NCBI RefSeq assembly: GCF_910594005.1 | Contig: NW_025316716.1 | Location: 62,001-126,000 of the forward strand | Direction: 5' to 3' | Length of the DNA stretch: 64,000 bases | Source of the DNA: Cervus elaphus | Taxonomy: Eukaryota > Chordata > Mammalia > Artiodactyla > Cervidae | In this document: positions 12,560-25,060 of the stretch, piece after piece | Numbering within the stretch: position 1 is the stretch's first letter | Layout of the letters: the number at the start of each line of letters is the position of its first letter | The notes under the pieces: generated by a model | Seen by the model: only the letters and a program-made list of their open reading frames with translations | Told to the model about the DNA's origin: nothing | Database searches by the model: none | Translations under genes and position numbers: made by a program

Positions 12560-13200
12560 AAAAAAAGACCAGGAGCATGAAAATGTGTGAAAAATGCGAG
12601 GAGCAAAAAAAAAAAAAAAAAAAAAAAACCAGGAGCATGAAAAGGTGTGAAAAATGCGAGGAGAAAAAAAAAAAAAAAGACCAGGAGCATGAAAAGGTGT
12701 GAAAAATGCGAGGAGCAAAAAAAAAAAAAAAAGAAAGAAAGAAAGACCAGGAGCATGAAAAGGTGTGAAAAATGCGAGGAGCATGAAAAGGTGTGAAAAA
12801 TTCGAGGAGCAAAAAAAAAAAAAAAAAAGACCAGGAGCATGAAAAGGTGTGAAAAATGCGAGGAGCAAAAAAAAAAAAAAAAGACCAGGAGCATGAAAAG
12901 GTGTGAAAAATGCGAGGAGCAAAAAAAAAAAAAAAAAGAAAGAAAGAAAGCCAGGAGCATGAAAAGGTATGAAAAATGCGAGGAGCATGAAAAGGTGTGA
13001 AAAATGCGAGGAAAAAAAAAAAAAGACCAGGAACATGAAAAGGTGTGAAAAATGCGAGGAGCAAAAAAAAAAAAAGAAAGACCAGGAGCATTAACAGGTG
13101 TGAAAAATGCGGGGAGCAAAAAAAAAAAAAACAAAGACCAGGAGCATGAAAAGGTGTGAAAAATGCGACGAGCATGAAAAGTGGTGAAAACTGTGAGGAG
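12560..13200. other. A-to-B family boundary, copy 1
   Basis: Family A units (GAAATATGCG core then AAAAAGTGTGAAGAATTCG core at about 12,510-12,545) pass into family B units. Private variants follow in order: a GGTATG core (12,966), GCGAGGAAAA linker, CATTAACAGG core (13,089) and GGTGAAAACTGTGAGG core (13,185-13,200). The same order appears at 29,490-30,135 and 53,930-54,570. Confidence 0.8.
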
Positions 13201-16200
13201 CATGAAGAGGTGTGAAAAATGCGAGGAGCATGAAAAGGTGTGAAAAATGCGACGAGCATGAAAAGTTGTGAAAAATGCGAGGAGCAAAAAAAAAAAAAAA
13301 AGAAAGGCCAGGAGCATGAAAAGGTGTGAAAAATGCGAGGAGAAAAAAAAAAAAAAAGAAAGACCAGGAGCATGAAAAGGTGTGAAAAATGCGACGAGCA
13401 TGAAAAGGTGTGAAAAATGCGAGGAGCAAAAAAAATAAAAAAAAGAAAGAAAGAAAGACCAGGAGCATGAAAAGGTGTGAAAAATGCGAGGAGCAAAAAA
13501 AAAAAAAAAAAAGACCAGGAGCATGAAAAGGTGTGAAAAATGCGAGGAGAAAAAAAAAAAAAAGACCAGGAGCATGAAAAGGTGTGAAAAATGCGAGGAA
13601 AAAAAAAAAAAAAAAAGACCAGGAATATGAAAAGGTGTGAAAAATGCGAGGAGCAAAAAAAAAAAAAGAAAGACCAGGAGCATTAAAAGGTGTGAAAAAT
13701 GCGGGGAGCAAAAAAAAAAAAAAACAAAGACCAGGAGCATGAAAAGGTGTGAAAAATGCGACGAGCATGAAAAGTTGTGAAAAATGCGAGGAGCATGAAG
13801 AGGTGTGAAAAATGCGAGGAGCATGAAAAGGTGTGAAAAATGCGAGGAGCAAAAAAAAAAAAAAAGACCAGGAACATGAAAAGGTGTGAAAAATGCGAGG
13901 AGCAAAAAAAAAAAAAAAAAGAAAGAAAGAAAGACCAGGAGCATGAAAAGGTGTGAAAAATGCGAGGAGCAAAAAAAAAAAGAAAGACCAGGAGCATGAA
14001 AAGGTGTGAAAAATGCGAGGAGCAAAAAAAAAAAAGAAAGACCAGGAGTATGAAAAGGTGTGAAAAATGCGAGGAGCAAAAAAAAAAAAAAAAAAGACCA
14101 GGAACATGAAAAGGTGTGAAAAATGCGAGCAGCAAAAAAAAAAAAAGAAAGACCAGGAGCATGAAAAGGTGTGAAAAATGCAAGGAGCATGAAAAGGTGT
14201 GAAAAATGCGAGGAGCAAAAAAAAAAAAAGAAAGACCAGGAGCATGAAAAGGTGTGAAAAATGCGATGAGCATGAAAAGTTGTGAAAAAATGCGAGGAGC
14301 ATGAAAAGGTGTGAAAAATGCGAGGAGGATGAAAAGGTGTGAAAAATGCGAGGAGCAAAAAAAAAAAAAAAAAGAAAGAAAGAAAGACCAGGAGCATGAA
14401 AAGGTGTGAAAAATTCGAGGAGCAAAAAAAAAAAAAAAAAAAAGACCAGGAGCATGAAAAGGTGTGAAAAATGCGAGGAGAAAAAAAAAAAAAAAAGACC
14501 AGGAGCATGAAAAGGTGTGAAAAATGCGAGGAGCAAAAAAAAAAAAAAAAGAAAGAAAGAAAGACCAGGAGCATGAAAAGGTGTGAAAAATGCGAGGAGC
14601 ATGAAAAGGTGTGAAAAATGCGAGGAAAAAAAAAAAAAAAAAGACCAGGAGCATGAAAAGGTGTGAAAAATGCGAGGAGAAAAAAAAAAAAAAGAAAGAC
14701 CAGGAGCATTAACAGGTGTGAAAAATGCGGGGAGCAAAAAAAAAAAAAAAAAAAAGACCAGGAGCATGAAAAGGTGTGAAAAATGCGACGAGCAAGAAAA
14801 GTGGTGAAAAATGTGAGGAGCATGAAGAGGTGTGAAAAATGCGAGGAGCATGAAAAGGTGTGAAAAATGCGACGAGCATGAAAAGTTGTGAAAAATGCGA
14901 GGAGCAAAAAAAAAAAAAAAAAAAAAGAAAGACCAGGAGAATGAAAAGGGGTGAAAAATGCGAGGAGCAAAAAAAAAAAAAAAAAAGACCAGGAGTATGA
15001 AAATGTGTGAAAAATGCGAGGAGCAAAAAAAAAAAAAAAAAGACCAGGAGTATGAAAATGTGTGAAAAATGCGAGGAGAAAAAAAAAAAAAAGAAAGACC
15101 AGGAGCATGAAAAGGTGTGAAAAATGCGAGGAGCAAAAAAAATAAAAAAAAGAAAGAAAGAAAGACCAGGAGCATGAAAAGGTGTGAAAAATGCGAGGAG
15201 CAAAAAAAAAAAAAAAAAAAAAAGAAAGACCAGGAGCATGAAAAGGTGTGAAAAATGCGAGGAGCAAAAAAAAAAAAAAAAGACCAGGAGTATGAAAATG
15301 TGTGAAAAATGCGAGGAGCAAAAAAAAAAAAAAAAAGACCAGGAACATGAAAAGGTGTGAAAAATGCGAGGAGCAAAAAAAAAAAAAGAAAGACCAGGAG
15401 CATGAAAAGGTGTGAAAAATGCGACGAGCATGAAAAGTTGTGAAAAATGCGAGGAGCATGAAGAGATGTGAAAAATGCGAGGAGCATTAAAAGGTGTGAA
15501 AAATGCGAGGAAAAAAAAAAAAAAGACCAGGAACATGAAAAGGTGTGAAAAATGCGAGGAGCAAAAAAAAAAAAAGAAAGACCAGGAGCATTAACAGGTG
15601 TGAAAAATGCGGGGAGCAAAAAAAAAAAAAAAAAAGACCAGGAGCATGAAAAGGTGTGAAAAATGCGACGAGCATGAAAAGTGGTGAAAAATGTGAGGAG
15701 CATGAAGAGGTGTGAAAAATGCGAGGAGCATGAAAAGGTGTGAAAAATGCGAGGAGCATTAAAAGGTGTGAAAAATGCGAGGAAAAAAAAAAAAAGACCA
15801 GGAACATGAAAAGGGGTGAAAAATGCGAGGAGCAAAAAAAAAAAAAGAAAGACCAGGAGCATTAACAGGTGTGAAAAATGCGGGGAGCAAAAAAAAAAAA
15901 AACAAAGACCAGGAGCATGAAAAGGTGTGAAAAATGCGACGAGCATGAAAAGTGGTGAAAAATGTGAGGAGCATGAAGAGGTGTGAAAAATGCGAGGAGC
16001 ATGAAAAGGTGTGAAAAATGCGACGAGCATGAAAAGTTGTGAAAAATGCGAGGAGCAAAAAAAAAAAAAAAAAAAAGAAAGACCAGGAGCATGAAAAGGT
16101 GTGAAAAATGCGAGGAGCAAAAAAAAAAAAAAAAAGAAAGAAAGAAAGACCAGGAGCATGAAGAGGTGTGAAAAATGCGAGGAGCAAAAAAAAAAAAAAA

Positions 16201-19200
16201 AAAAAGAAAGACCAGGAGCATGAAAAGGTGTGAAAAATGCGAGGAGCCAAAAAAAATAAAAAAAAGAAAGAAAGAAAGACCAGGAGCATGAAAAGGTGTG
16301 AAAAATGTGAGGAGCAAAAAAAAAAAAAAAAAAAAGAAAGACCAGGAGCATGAAAAGGTGTGAAAAATGCGACGAGCATGAAAAGTGGTGAAAAATGTGA
16401 GGAGCATGAAGAGGTGTGAAAAATGCGAGGAGCATGAAAAGGTGTGAAAAATGCGACGAGCATGAAAAGTGGTGAAAAATGTGAGGAGCATGAAGAGGTG
16501 TGAAAAATGCGAGGAGCATGAAAAGGTGTGAAAAATGCGACGAGCATGAAAAGTTGTGAAAAATGCGAGGAGCAAAAAAAAAAAAAAAAAAAAAGAAAGA
16601 CCAGGAGCATGAAAAGGTGTGAAAAATGCGAGGAGCAAAAAAAAAAAAGAAAGACCAGGAGCATTAACAGGTGTGAAAAATGCGGGGCGCAAAAAAAAAA
16701 AAAACAAAGACCAGGAGCATGAAAAGGTGTGAAAAATGCGACGAGCATGAAAAGTGGTGAAAAATGTGAGGAGCATGAAGAGGTGTGAAAAATGCGAGGA
16801 GCATGAAAAGGTGTGAAAAATGCGACGAGCATGAAAAGTTGTGAAAAAGGCGAGGAGCAAAAAAAAAAAAAAAAAAAAAAGAAAGACCAGGAGCATGAAA
16901 AGGTGTGAAAAATGCGAGGAGCAAAAAAAAAAAAAAAAAGAAAGAAAGAAAGACCAGGAGCATGAAAAGGTGTGAAAAATGCGACGAGCATGAAAAGTGG
17001 TGAAAAATGTGAGGAGCATGAAGAGGTGTGAAAAATGCGAGGAGCATGAAAAGTTGTGAAAAATGCGAGGAGCAAAAAAAAAAAAAAAAAAAGAAAGACC
17101 ATGAGCATGAAAAGGTGTGAAAAATGCGAGGAGAAAAAAAAAAAAAAAAGACCAGGAGCATGAAAAGGTGTGAAAAATGCGAGGAGCAAAAAAAAAAAAA
17201 GAAAGAAAGAAAGAAAGACCAGGAGCATGAAAAGGTGTGAAAAATGCGAGGAGCATGAAAAGGTGTGAAAAATTCGAGGAGCAAAAAAAAAAAAAAAAAA
17301 GACCAGGAGCATGAAAAGGTGTGAAAAATGCGAGGAGCAAAAAAAAAAAAAAAAGACCAGGAGCATGAAAAGGTGTGAAAAATGCGAGGAGCAAAAAAAA
17401 AAAAAAAAGAAAAAAAGAAAGCCAGGAGCATGAAAAGGTGTGAAAAATGCGAGGAGCATGAAAAGGTGTGAAAAATGCGAGGAAAAAAAAAAAAAAGACC
17501 AGGAACATGAAAAGGTGTGAAAAATGCGAGGAGCAAAAAAAAAAAAAAAAAGAAAGGCCAGGAGCATGAAAAGGTGTGAAAAATGCGAGGAGCAAAAAAA
17601 AAAAAAAAAGAAAGACCAGGAGCATGAAAAGGTGTGAAAAATGCGACGAGCATGAAAAGGTGTGAAAAATGCGAGGAGCAAAAAAAATAAAAAAAAGAAA
17701 GAAAGAAAGACCAGGAGCATGAAAAGGTGTGAAAAATGCGAGGAGCAAAAAAAAAAAAAAAAGAAAGGCCAGGAGCATGAAAAGGTGTGAAAAATGCGAG
17801 GAGCAAAAAAAAAAAAAAAAGAAAGGCCAGGAGCATGAAAAGGTGTGAAAAATGCGAGGAGCAAAAAAAAAAAAAAAAGAAAGACCAGGAGCATGAAAAG
17901 GTGTGAAAAATGCGACGAGCATGAAAAGGTGTGAAAAATGCGAGGAGCAAAAAAAATAAAAAAAAGAAAGAAAGAAAGACCAGGAGCATGAAAAGGTGTG
18001 AAAAATGCGAGGAGCAAAAAAAAAAAAAAAAAGACCAGGAGCATGAAAAGGTGTGAAAAATGCGAGGAGAAAAAAAAAAAAAAGACCAGGAGCATGAAAA
18101 GGTGTGAAAAATGCGAGGAAAAAAAAAAAAAAAAGACCAGGAATATGAAAAGGTGTGAAAAATGCGAGGAGCAAAAAAAAAAAAAAGAAAGACCAGGAGC
18201 ATAAAAAGGTGTAAAAAATGCGGGGAGCAAAAAAAAAAAAAAACAAAGACCAGGAGCATGAAAAGGTGTGAAAAATGCGACGAGCATGAAAAGTTGTGAA
18301 AAATGCGAGGAGCATGAAGAGGTGTGAAAAATGCGAGGAGCATGAAAAGGTGTGAAAAATGCGAGGAGCAAAAAAAAAAAAAAAAGACCAGGAACATGAA
18401 AAGGTGTGAAAAATGCGAGGAGCAAAAAAAAATAAAAAAAAGAAAGAAAGAAAGACCAGGAGCATGAAAAGGTGTGAAAAATGCGAGGAGCAAAAAAAAA
18501 AAGAAAGACCAGGAGCATGAAAAGGTGTGAAAAATGCGAGGAGCAAAAAAAAAAAAGAAAGACCAGGAGTATGAAAAGGTGTGAAAAATGCGAGGAGCAA
18601 AAAAAAAAAAAAAAAGACCAGGAACATGAAAAGGTGTGAAAAATGCGAGGAGCAAAAAAAAAAAGAAGAAAGACCAGGAGCATGAAAAGGGGTGAAAAAT
18701 GCAAGGAGCATGAAAAGGGGTGAAAAATGCGAGGAGCAAAAAAAAAAAAAGAAAGACCAGGAGCATGAAAAGGTGTGAAAAATGCGATGAGCATGAAAAG
18801 TTGTGAAAAATGCGAGGAGCATGAAAAGGTGTGAAAAATGCGAGGAGGATGAAAAGGTGTGAAAAATGCGAGGAGCAAAAAAAAAAAAAAAAAGACCAGG
18901 AGCATGAAAAGGTGTGAAAAATGCGAGGAGAAAAAAAAAAAAAAGACCAGGAGCATGAAAAGGTGTGAAAAATGCGAGGAAAAAAAAAAAAAAAAGACCA
19001 GGAATATGAAAAGGTGTGAAAAATGCGAGGAGCAAAAAAAAAAAAAGAAAGACCAGGAGCATTAAAAGGTGTGAAAAATGCGGGGAGCAAAAAAAAAAAA
19101 AAGAAAGACCAGGAGCATGAAAAGGTGTGAAAAATGCGACGAGCATGAAAAGTTGTGAAAAATGCGAGGAGCATGAAGAGGTGTGAAAAATGCGAGGAGC

Positions 19201-19645
19201 ATGAAAAGGTGTGAAAAATGCGAGGAGCAAAAAAAAAAAAAAAGACCAGGAACATGAAAAGGTGTGAAAAATGCTAGGAGCAAAAAAAATAAAAAAAAGA
19301 AAGAAAGAAAGACCAGGAGCATGAAAAGGTGTGAAAAATGCGAGGAGCAAAAAAAAAAAGAAAGACCAGGAGCATGAAAAGGTGTGAAAAATGCGAGGAG
19401 CAAAAAAAAAAAAGAAAGACCAGGAGTATGAAAAGGTGTGAAAAATGCGAGGAGCAAAAAAAAAAAAAAAAAAAGACCAGGAACATGAAAAGGTGTGAAA
19501 AATGCGAGGAGCAAAAAAAAAAAAAGAAAGACCAGGAGCATGAAAAGGTGTGAAAAATGCAAGGAGCATGAAAAGGTGTGAAAAATGCGAGGAGCAAAAA
19601 AAAAAAAAGAAAGACCAGGAGCATGAAAAGGTGTGAAAAATGCAA
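12651..19645. repeat. Satellite block B1 (family B higher-order repeats)
   Basis: Family B diagnostics appear here and not in A1: CATTAACAGG or CATTAAAAGG cores (13,089, 13,681, 14,707, 15,485, 15,589, 15,757, 15,860, 16,662, 19,060; a CATAAAAAGG variant near 18,200), linkers with an internal T giving AATAAA, linkers that lose GC before the A-run (GCGAGGAAAA), and AGTGGTG/TGTGAGG cores. The spacings match those in B2 and B3, for example 15,860 to 16,662 (about 803) and 16,662 to 18,200 (about 1,538). The block ends near 19,645, inside a GAAGAGGTGTG core, where family A resumes. Confidence 0.85.
16371..16566 (+). repeat. 84-bp trimer repeat of linker-free cores, copy 1
   Basis: Seven consecutive 28-bp cores have no A-linker. 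The trimer GACGAGC/GTGGTG, GAGGAGC/GAAGAGG, GAGGAGC/canonical starts at 16,371, 16,455 and 16,539, exactly 84 bases apart; the last start carries GTTGTG instead of GTGGTG. These are the longest linker-free runs in the window and occur only in family B. Confidence 0.93.
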
Positions 19646-19700
19646 GGAGCATGAAGAGGTGTGAAAAATGCGAGGAGCATAAAAAGGTGTCAAAAATTTG
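19630..19700. other. B-to-A family joint, first
   Basis: A family B core with the TGCAAGGAGC variant (19,640) is followed directly by the GAAGAGGTGTG core and CATAAAAAGGTGTCAAAAA marker of family A (19,678). The crossover point lies within bases common to both families, as expected for homologous unequal exchange. Confidence 0.75.
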
Positions 19701-20957
19701 AGGAACAAAAAAAAAAAAAACCAGGAGCATGAAAAGGTCTGAAAAATGCGAGGAGCAAAAAAAAAAAAAAAAAAAAAAGACCAGGAGCATGAAAAGGTGT
19801 GAAAAATGCGGGGAGCAAAAAAACAAAAAGAAAGACCAGGAGCATGAAAAGGTGTGAAAAATGCGACGAGCATGAAAAGTTGTGAAAAATGCGAGGAGCA
19901 TGAAGAGGTGTGAAAAATGCGAGGAGCATGAAAAGGTGTGAAAAATTCGAGGAGCAAAAAAAAAAAAAAAAAAAGACCAGGAGCATGAAAAGGTGTGAAA
20001 AATTCGAGGAGTAAAAAAAAAAAAAAAAAAAAGACCAGGAGCATGAAAAGGTGTGAAAAATGCGAGGAGAAAAAAAAAAAAAAACAAAAGACCAGGAACA
20101 TGAAAAGGTGTGAAAAATGTGAGGAGCAAAAAAAAAAAAAGAAAGACCAGGAGCATGAAAAGGTATGAAAAATGCGACGAGCATGAAAAGTTGTGAAAAA
20201 TGCGAGGAGCATGAAGAGGTGTGAAAAATGCGAGGAGCAAAAAAAAAAAAAAAAAACAAGACCAGGAGCAAGAAAAGGAGGGAAAAAAGCGAGGAGCAAA
20301 AAAAAAAAAAAAAAAAAAAAGACCAGGAGCATGAAAAGGTGTGAAAAATGCGAGGAGAAAAAAAAAAAAAAAGAAAGAAAGAAAGGCCAGGAGCATGAAA
20401 AGGTGTGAAAAATGCGAGGAGCAAAAAAAAAAAAAAGACCAGGAGCATGAAAAGGTGTGAAAAATGCGAGGAGCAAAAAAAAAAAAAACCAGGAGCATGA
20501 AAAGGTGTGAAAAATGCGAGGAGCAAAAAAAAAAAAAAACCAGGAGCATGAAAAGGTGTGAAAAATGCGAGGAGCAAAAAAAAAAAAAAAAAAAAAGACC
20601 AGGAGCATGAAAAGGTGTGAAAAATTCGAGGAGCAAAAAAAAAAAAAAAAAAAAAGAGATCAGGAACATGAAAACGTGTGAAAAATGCGAGGAGCAAAAA
20701 AAAAAAGAAAAAAAGAAAGACCAGGAGCATGAAAAGTTGTGAAAAATGCGGGGAGCAAAAAAAAAAAAAGAAAGACCAGGAGCATGAAAAGGTGTGAAAA
20801 ATGCGACGAGCATGAAAAGTTGTGAAAAATGCGAGGAGCATGAAGAGGTGTGAAAAATGCGAGGCGCATGAAAAGGAGTGAAAAATTCGAGGAGCAAAAA
20901 AAAAAAAAAAGGAAGAAAGAAAGACCAGGAGCATGAAAAGGTGTGAAAAATGCGAGG

Positions 20958-20960
<3 letters not shown>

Positions 20961-20988
<28 letters not shown>
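20961..20988 (+). repeat. Joint-longest A-run (28 A)
   Basis: Twenty-eight consecutive A residues are followed by CAAGGAAAAAGAAAAGG, a degraded form of the GACCAGGAGCATG start of the next unit. Confidence 0.9.
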
Positions 20989-22074
20989 CAAGGAAAAAGA
21001 AAAGGTGTGAAAAATGCGAGGAGCAAAAAAAAAAAAAAAAACAAGAAGCATGAAAAGGTGTGAAAAATGCGAGGAGAAAAAAAAAAAAAAAAAAGAAAGA
21101 AAGAAAGGCCAGGAGCATGAAAAGGTGTGAAAAATGCGAGGAGAAAAAAAAAAAAAAAAAAAAGACCTGGAACATGAAAAGGTGTGAAAAATGCGAGGAC
21201 AAAAAAAAAAAAAAAAGAAAGAAAGAAAGACCAGGAGCATGAAAAGGTGTGAAAAATGCGAGGAGCAAAAAAAAAAAAAAAAAAAGAAAGACCAGGAGCA
21301 TGAAAAGGTGTGAAAAATGCGAGGAGCAAAAAAAAAAAAAGACCAGGAGCATGAAAAGGTGTGAAAAATGCGAGGAGTAAAACAAAAAAAAAAGACCAGG
21401 AGCATGAAAAAGTGTGAAAAATGCGAGGAGCAAACCAAAAAAAAAAAAAAAAGAGACCAGGAACATGAAAAGGTGTGAAAAATGCGAGGAGCAAAAAAAA
21501 AAAGAAAAAAAGAAAGACCAGGAGCATGAAAAGGTGTGAAAAATGCGGGGAGCAAAAAAAAAAAAAAGAAAGACCAGGAGCATGAAAAGGTGTGAAAAAT
21601 GCGACGAGCATGAAAAGTTGTGAAAAATGCGAGGAGCATGAAGAGGTGTGAAAAATGCGAGGAGCATGAAAAGGTGTGAAAAATTCGAGGAGCAAAAAAA
21701 AAAAAAAAAAGACCAGGAGCATGAAAAGGTGTGAAAAATTCGAGGAGCAAAAAAAAAAAAAAAAAAAAAAGACCAGGAGCATGAAAATGTGTCAAAAATG
21801 CGAGGAGCAAAAAAAAAAAAAAACCAGGAGCATGAAAAGGTGTGAAAAATGCGAGGAGCAAAAAAAAAAAAAAAAAAAAGACCAGGAGCATGAAAAGGTG
21901 TGAAAAATTCGAGGAGCAAAAAAAAAAAAAAGAGAGAAAGAAAGACCAGGAGCATGAAAACGTGTGAAAAATGCGAGGAGCAAAAAAAAAAAAAAAAAAA
22001 AAGAGACCAGGAACATGAAAACGTGTGAAAAATGCGAGGAGCAAAAAAAAAAAGAAAAAAAGAAAGACCAGGAG

Positions 22075-25029
22075 CATGAAAAGGTGTGAAAAATGCGGGG
22101 AGCAAAAAAAAAAAAAAACCAGGAGCATGAAAAGGTGTGAAAAATTCGAGGAGCAAAAAAAAAAAAAGACCAGGAGCATGAAAAGGTGTGAAAAATTCGA
22201 GGAGCAAAAAAAAAAAAAAGGAAGAAAGAAAGACCAGGAGCATGAAAAGGTGTGAAAAATGCGAGGAGCAAAAAAAAAAAAAAAAAAAAAAAAAGACCAG
22301 GAAAAAGAAAAGGTGTGAAAAATGCGAGGAGAAAAAAAAAAAAAAAAAAAAAAAGACCTGGAACATGAAAAGGTGTGAAAAATGCGAGGACAAAAAAAAA
22401 AAAAAAAGAAAGAAAGAAAGACCAGGAGCATGAAAAGGTGTGAAAAATGCGAGGAGCAAAAAAAAAAAAAAAAAAAAGAAAGACCAGGAGCATGAAAAGG
22501 TGTGAAAAATGCGAGGAGCAAAAAAAAAAAAAGACAAGGAGCATGAAAAGGTGTGAAAAATGCGAGGAGTAAAACAAAAAAAAAAGACCAGGAGCATGAA
22601 AAAGTGTGAAAAATGCGAGGAGCAAACCAAAAAAAAAAAAAAAGAGACCAGGAACATGAAAAGGTGTGAAAAATGCGAGGAGCAAAAAAAAAAAGAAAAA
22701 AAGAAAGACCAGGAGCATGAAAAGGTGTGAAAAATGCGGGGAGCAAAAAAAAAAAAAAGAAAGACCAGGAGCATGAAAAGGTGTGAAAAATGCGACGAGC
22801 ATGAAAAGTTGTGAAAAATGCGAGGAGCATGAAGAGGTGTGAAAAATGCGAGGAGCATGAAAAGGTGTGAAAAATTCGAGGAGCAAAAAAAAAAAAAAAA
22901 AAGACCAGGAGCATGAAAAGGTGTGAAAAATTCGAGGAGCAAAAAAAAAAAAAAAAAAAAAAAAAGACCAGGAGCATGAAAAGGTGTGAAAAATGCGAGG
23001 AGAAAAAAAAAAAAAAACAAAAGACCAGGAACATGAAAAGATGTGAAAAATGCGAGGAGCAAAAAAAAAAAAAGAAAGACCAGGAGCATGAAAAGGTGTG
23101 AAAAATGCAGGGAGCAAAAAAAAAAAAAAAGAAAGACCAGGAGCATGAAAAGGTATGAAAAATGCGACGAGCATGAAAAGTTGTGAAAAATGCGAGGAGC
23201 ATGAAGAGGTGTGAAAAATGCGAGGAGCATGAAAAAGTGTGAAAAATTCGAGGAGCAAAAAAAAAAAAAAAAAAAGACCAGGAGCATGAAAAGGTGTGAA
23301 AAATTCGAGGAGCAAAAAAAAAAAAAAAAAAAAAAAAAGACCAGGAGAAAAAAAAGGAGTAAAAAAAGCGAGGAGAAAAAAAAAAAAAAAAAAGACCAGG
23401 AACATGAAAAGGTGTGAAAAATGCGAGGAGCAAAAAAAAAAAAAGAAAGACCAGGAGCATGAAAAGGTGTGAAAAATGCGAGGAGCATGAAGAGGTGTGA
23501 AAAATGCGAGGAGCATAAAAAGGTGTCAAAAATTTGAGGAACAAAAAAAAAAAAAAACCAGGAGCATGAAAAGGTCTGAAAAATGCGAGGAGCAAAAAAA
23601 AAAAAAAAAAAAAAAAGACCAGGAGCATGAAAAGGTGTGAAAAATGCGGGGAGCAAAAAAAAAAAAAGAAAGACCAGGAGCATGAAAAGGTGTGAAAAAT
23701 GCGACGACCATGAAAAGTTGTGAAAAATGCGAGGAGCATGAAGAGGTGTGAAAAATGCGAGGAGCATGAAAAGGTGTGAAAAATGCGAGGAGCAAAAAAA
23801 AAAAAAAGAAAGACTAGGAGCATGAAAAGGTGTCAAAAATGCGAGGAGCAAAAAAAAAAAAAAAGACCAGGAACATGAAAGGGTGTGAAAAATGCGAGGA
23901 GCAAAAAAAAAAAAAAAAGAAAGAAAGAAAGACCAGGAGCATGAAAAGGTGTGAAAAATGCGAGGAGCAAAAAAAAAAAAAAAAACAAGACCAGGAGCAT
24001 GAAAAGGTGTGAAAAATGCGAGGAGAAAAAAAAAAAAAAAAGAAAGAAAGAAAGGCCAGGAGCATGAAAAGGTGTGAAAAATGCGAGGAGCAAAAAAAAA
24101 AAAAAAAAAGAAAGAAAGAAAGACCAAGAGCATGAAAAGGGGTGAAAAATGCGAGGAGCAAAAAAAAAAAAAAGACCAGGAGCATGAAAAGGTGTGAAAA
24201 ATGCGAGGAGCAAAAAAAAAAAAAAACCAGGAGCATGAAAAGGTGTGAAAAATGCGAGGAGCAAAAAAAAAAAAAAAAAAAAAACCAGGAGCATGAAAAG
24301 GTGTGAAAAAATCGAGGAGCAAAAAAAAAAAAAAAAAAAAAAGAGACCAGGCACATGAAAACGTGTGAAAAATGCGAGGAGCAAAAAAAAAAAGAAAAAA
24401 AGAAAGACCAGGAGCATGAAAAGGTGTGAAAAATGCGGGGAGCAAAAAAAAAAAAAAGAAAGACCAGGAGCATGAAAAGGTGTGAAAAATGCGACGAGCA
24501 TGAAAAGTTGTGAAAAATGCGAGGAGCATGAAGAGGTGTGAAAAATGCCAGGAGCATGAAAAGGTGTGAAAAATTCGAGGAGCAAAAAAAAAAAAAAAAA
24601 AAGACCAGGAGCATGAAAAGGTGTGAAAAATTCGAGGAGTAAAAAAAAAAAAAAAAAAAAGACCAGGAGCATGAAAAGGTGTGAAAAATGCGAGGAGAAA
24701 AAAAAAAAAAAACAAAAGACCAGGAACATGAAAAGGTGTGAAAAATGTGAGGAGCAAAAAAAAAAAAAGAAAGACCAGGAGCATGAAAAGGTATGAAAAA
24801 TGCGACGAGCATGAAAAGTTGTGAAAAAGGCGAGGAGCATGAAAAGGTGTGAAAAATGCGGGGAGCAAAAAAAAAAAAAAACCAGGAGCATGAAAAGGTG
24901 TGAAAAATTCGAGGAGCAAAAAAAAAAAAAGACCAGGAGCATGAAAAGGTGTGAAAAATTCGAGGAGCAAAAAAAAAAAAAAGGAAGAAAGAAAGACCAG
25001 GAGCATGAAAAGGTGTGAAAAATGCGAGG

Positions 25030-25060
<31 letters not shown>

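Larger units (their letters stand above)
1..12650. repeat. Satellite block A1 (family A higher-order repeats)
   Basis: The block is defined by variants not seen in family B blocks. These are linkers GAGTAAAACAAAA (about 1,276, 3,608, 4,797, 7,486, 8,671) and GCAAACC plus A-run (1,331, 4,851, 7,541, 8,727; a GAAAACC form near 3,661), AACAAAAGACC linkers (5,243, 6,190, 9,121, 10,687, 12,365), frequent TTCGAGG cores, and the CATAAAAAGGTGTCAAAAA marker core at about 231, 2,149, 5,787 and 9,615. Marker order repeats with spacings near 1.9 kb and 3.83-3.88 kb. The right edge is placed near 12,650, where unit order becomes that of family B; family-B-specific bases are certain from about 12,950. The left edge lies outside the window. 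Confidence 0.85.
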
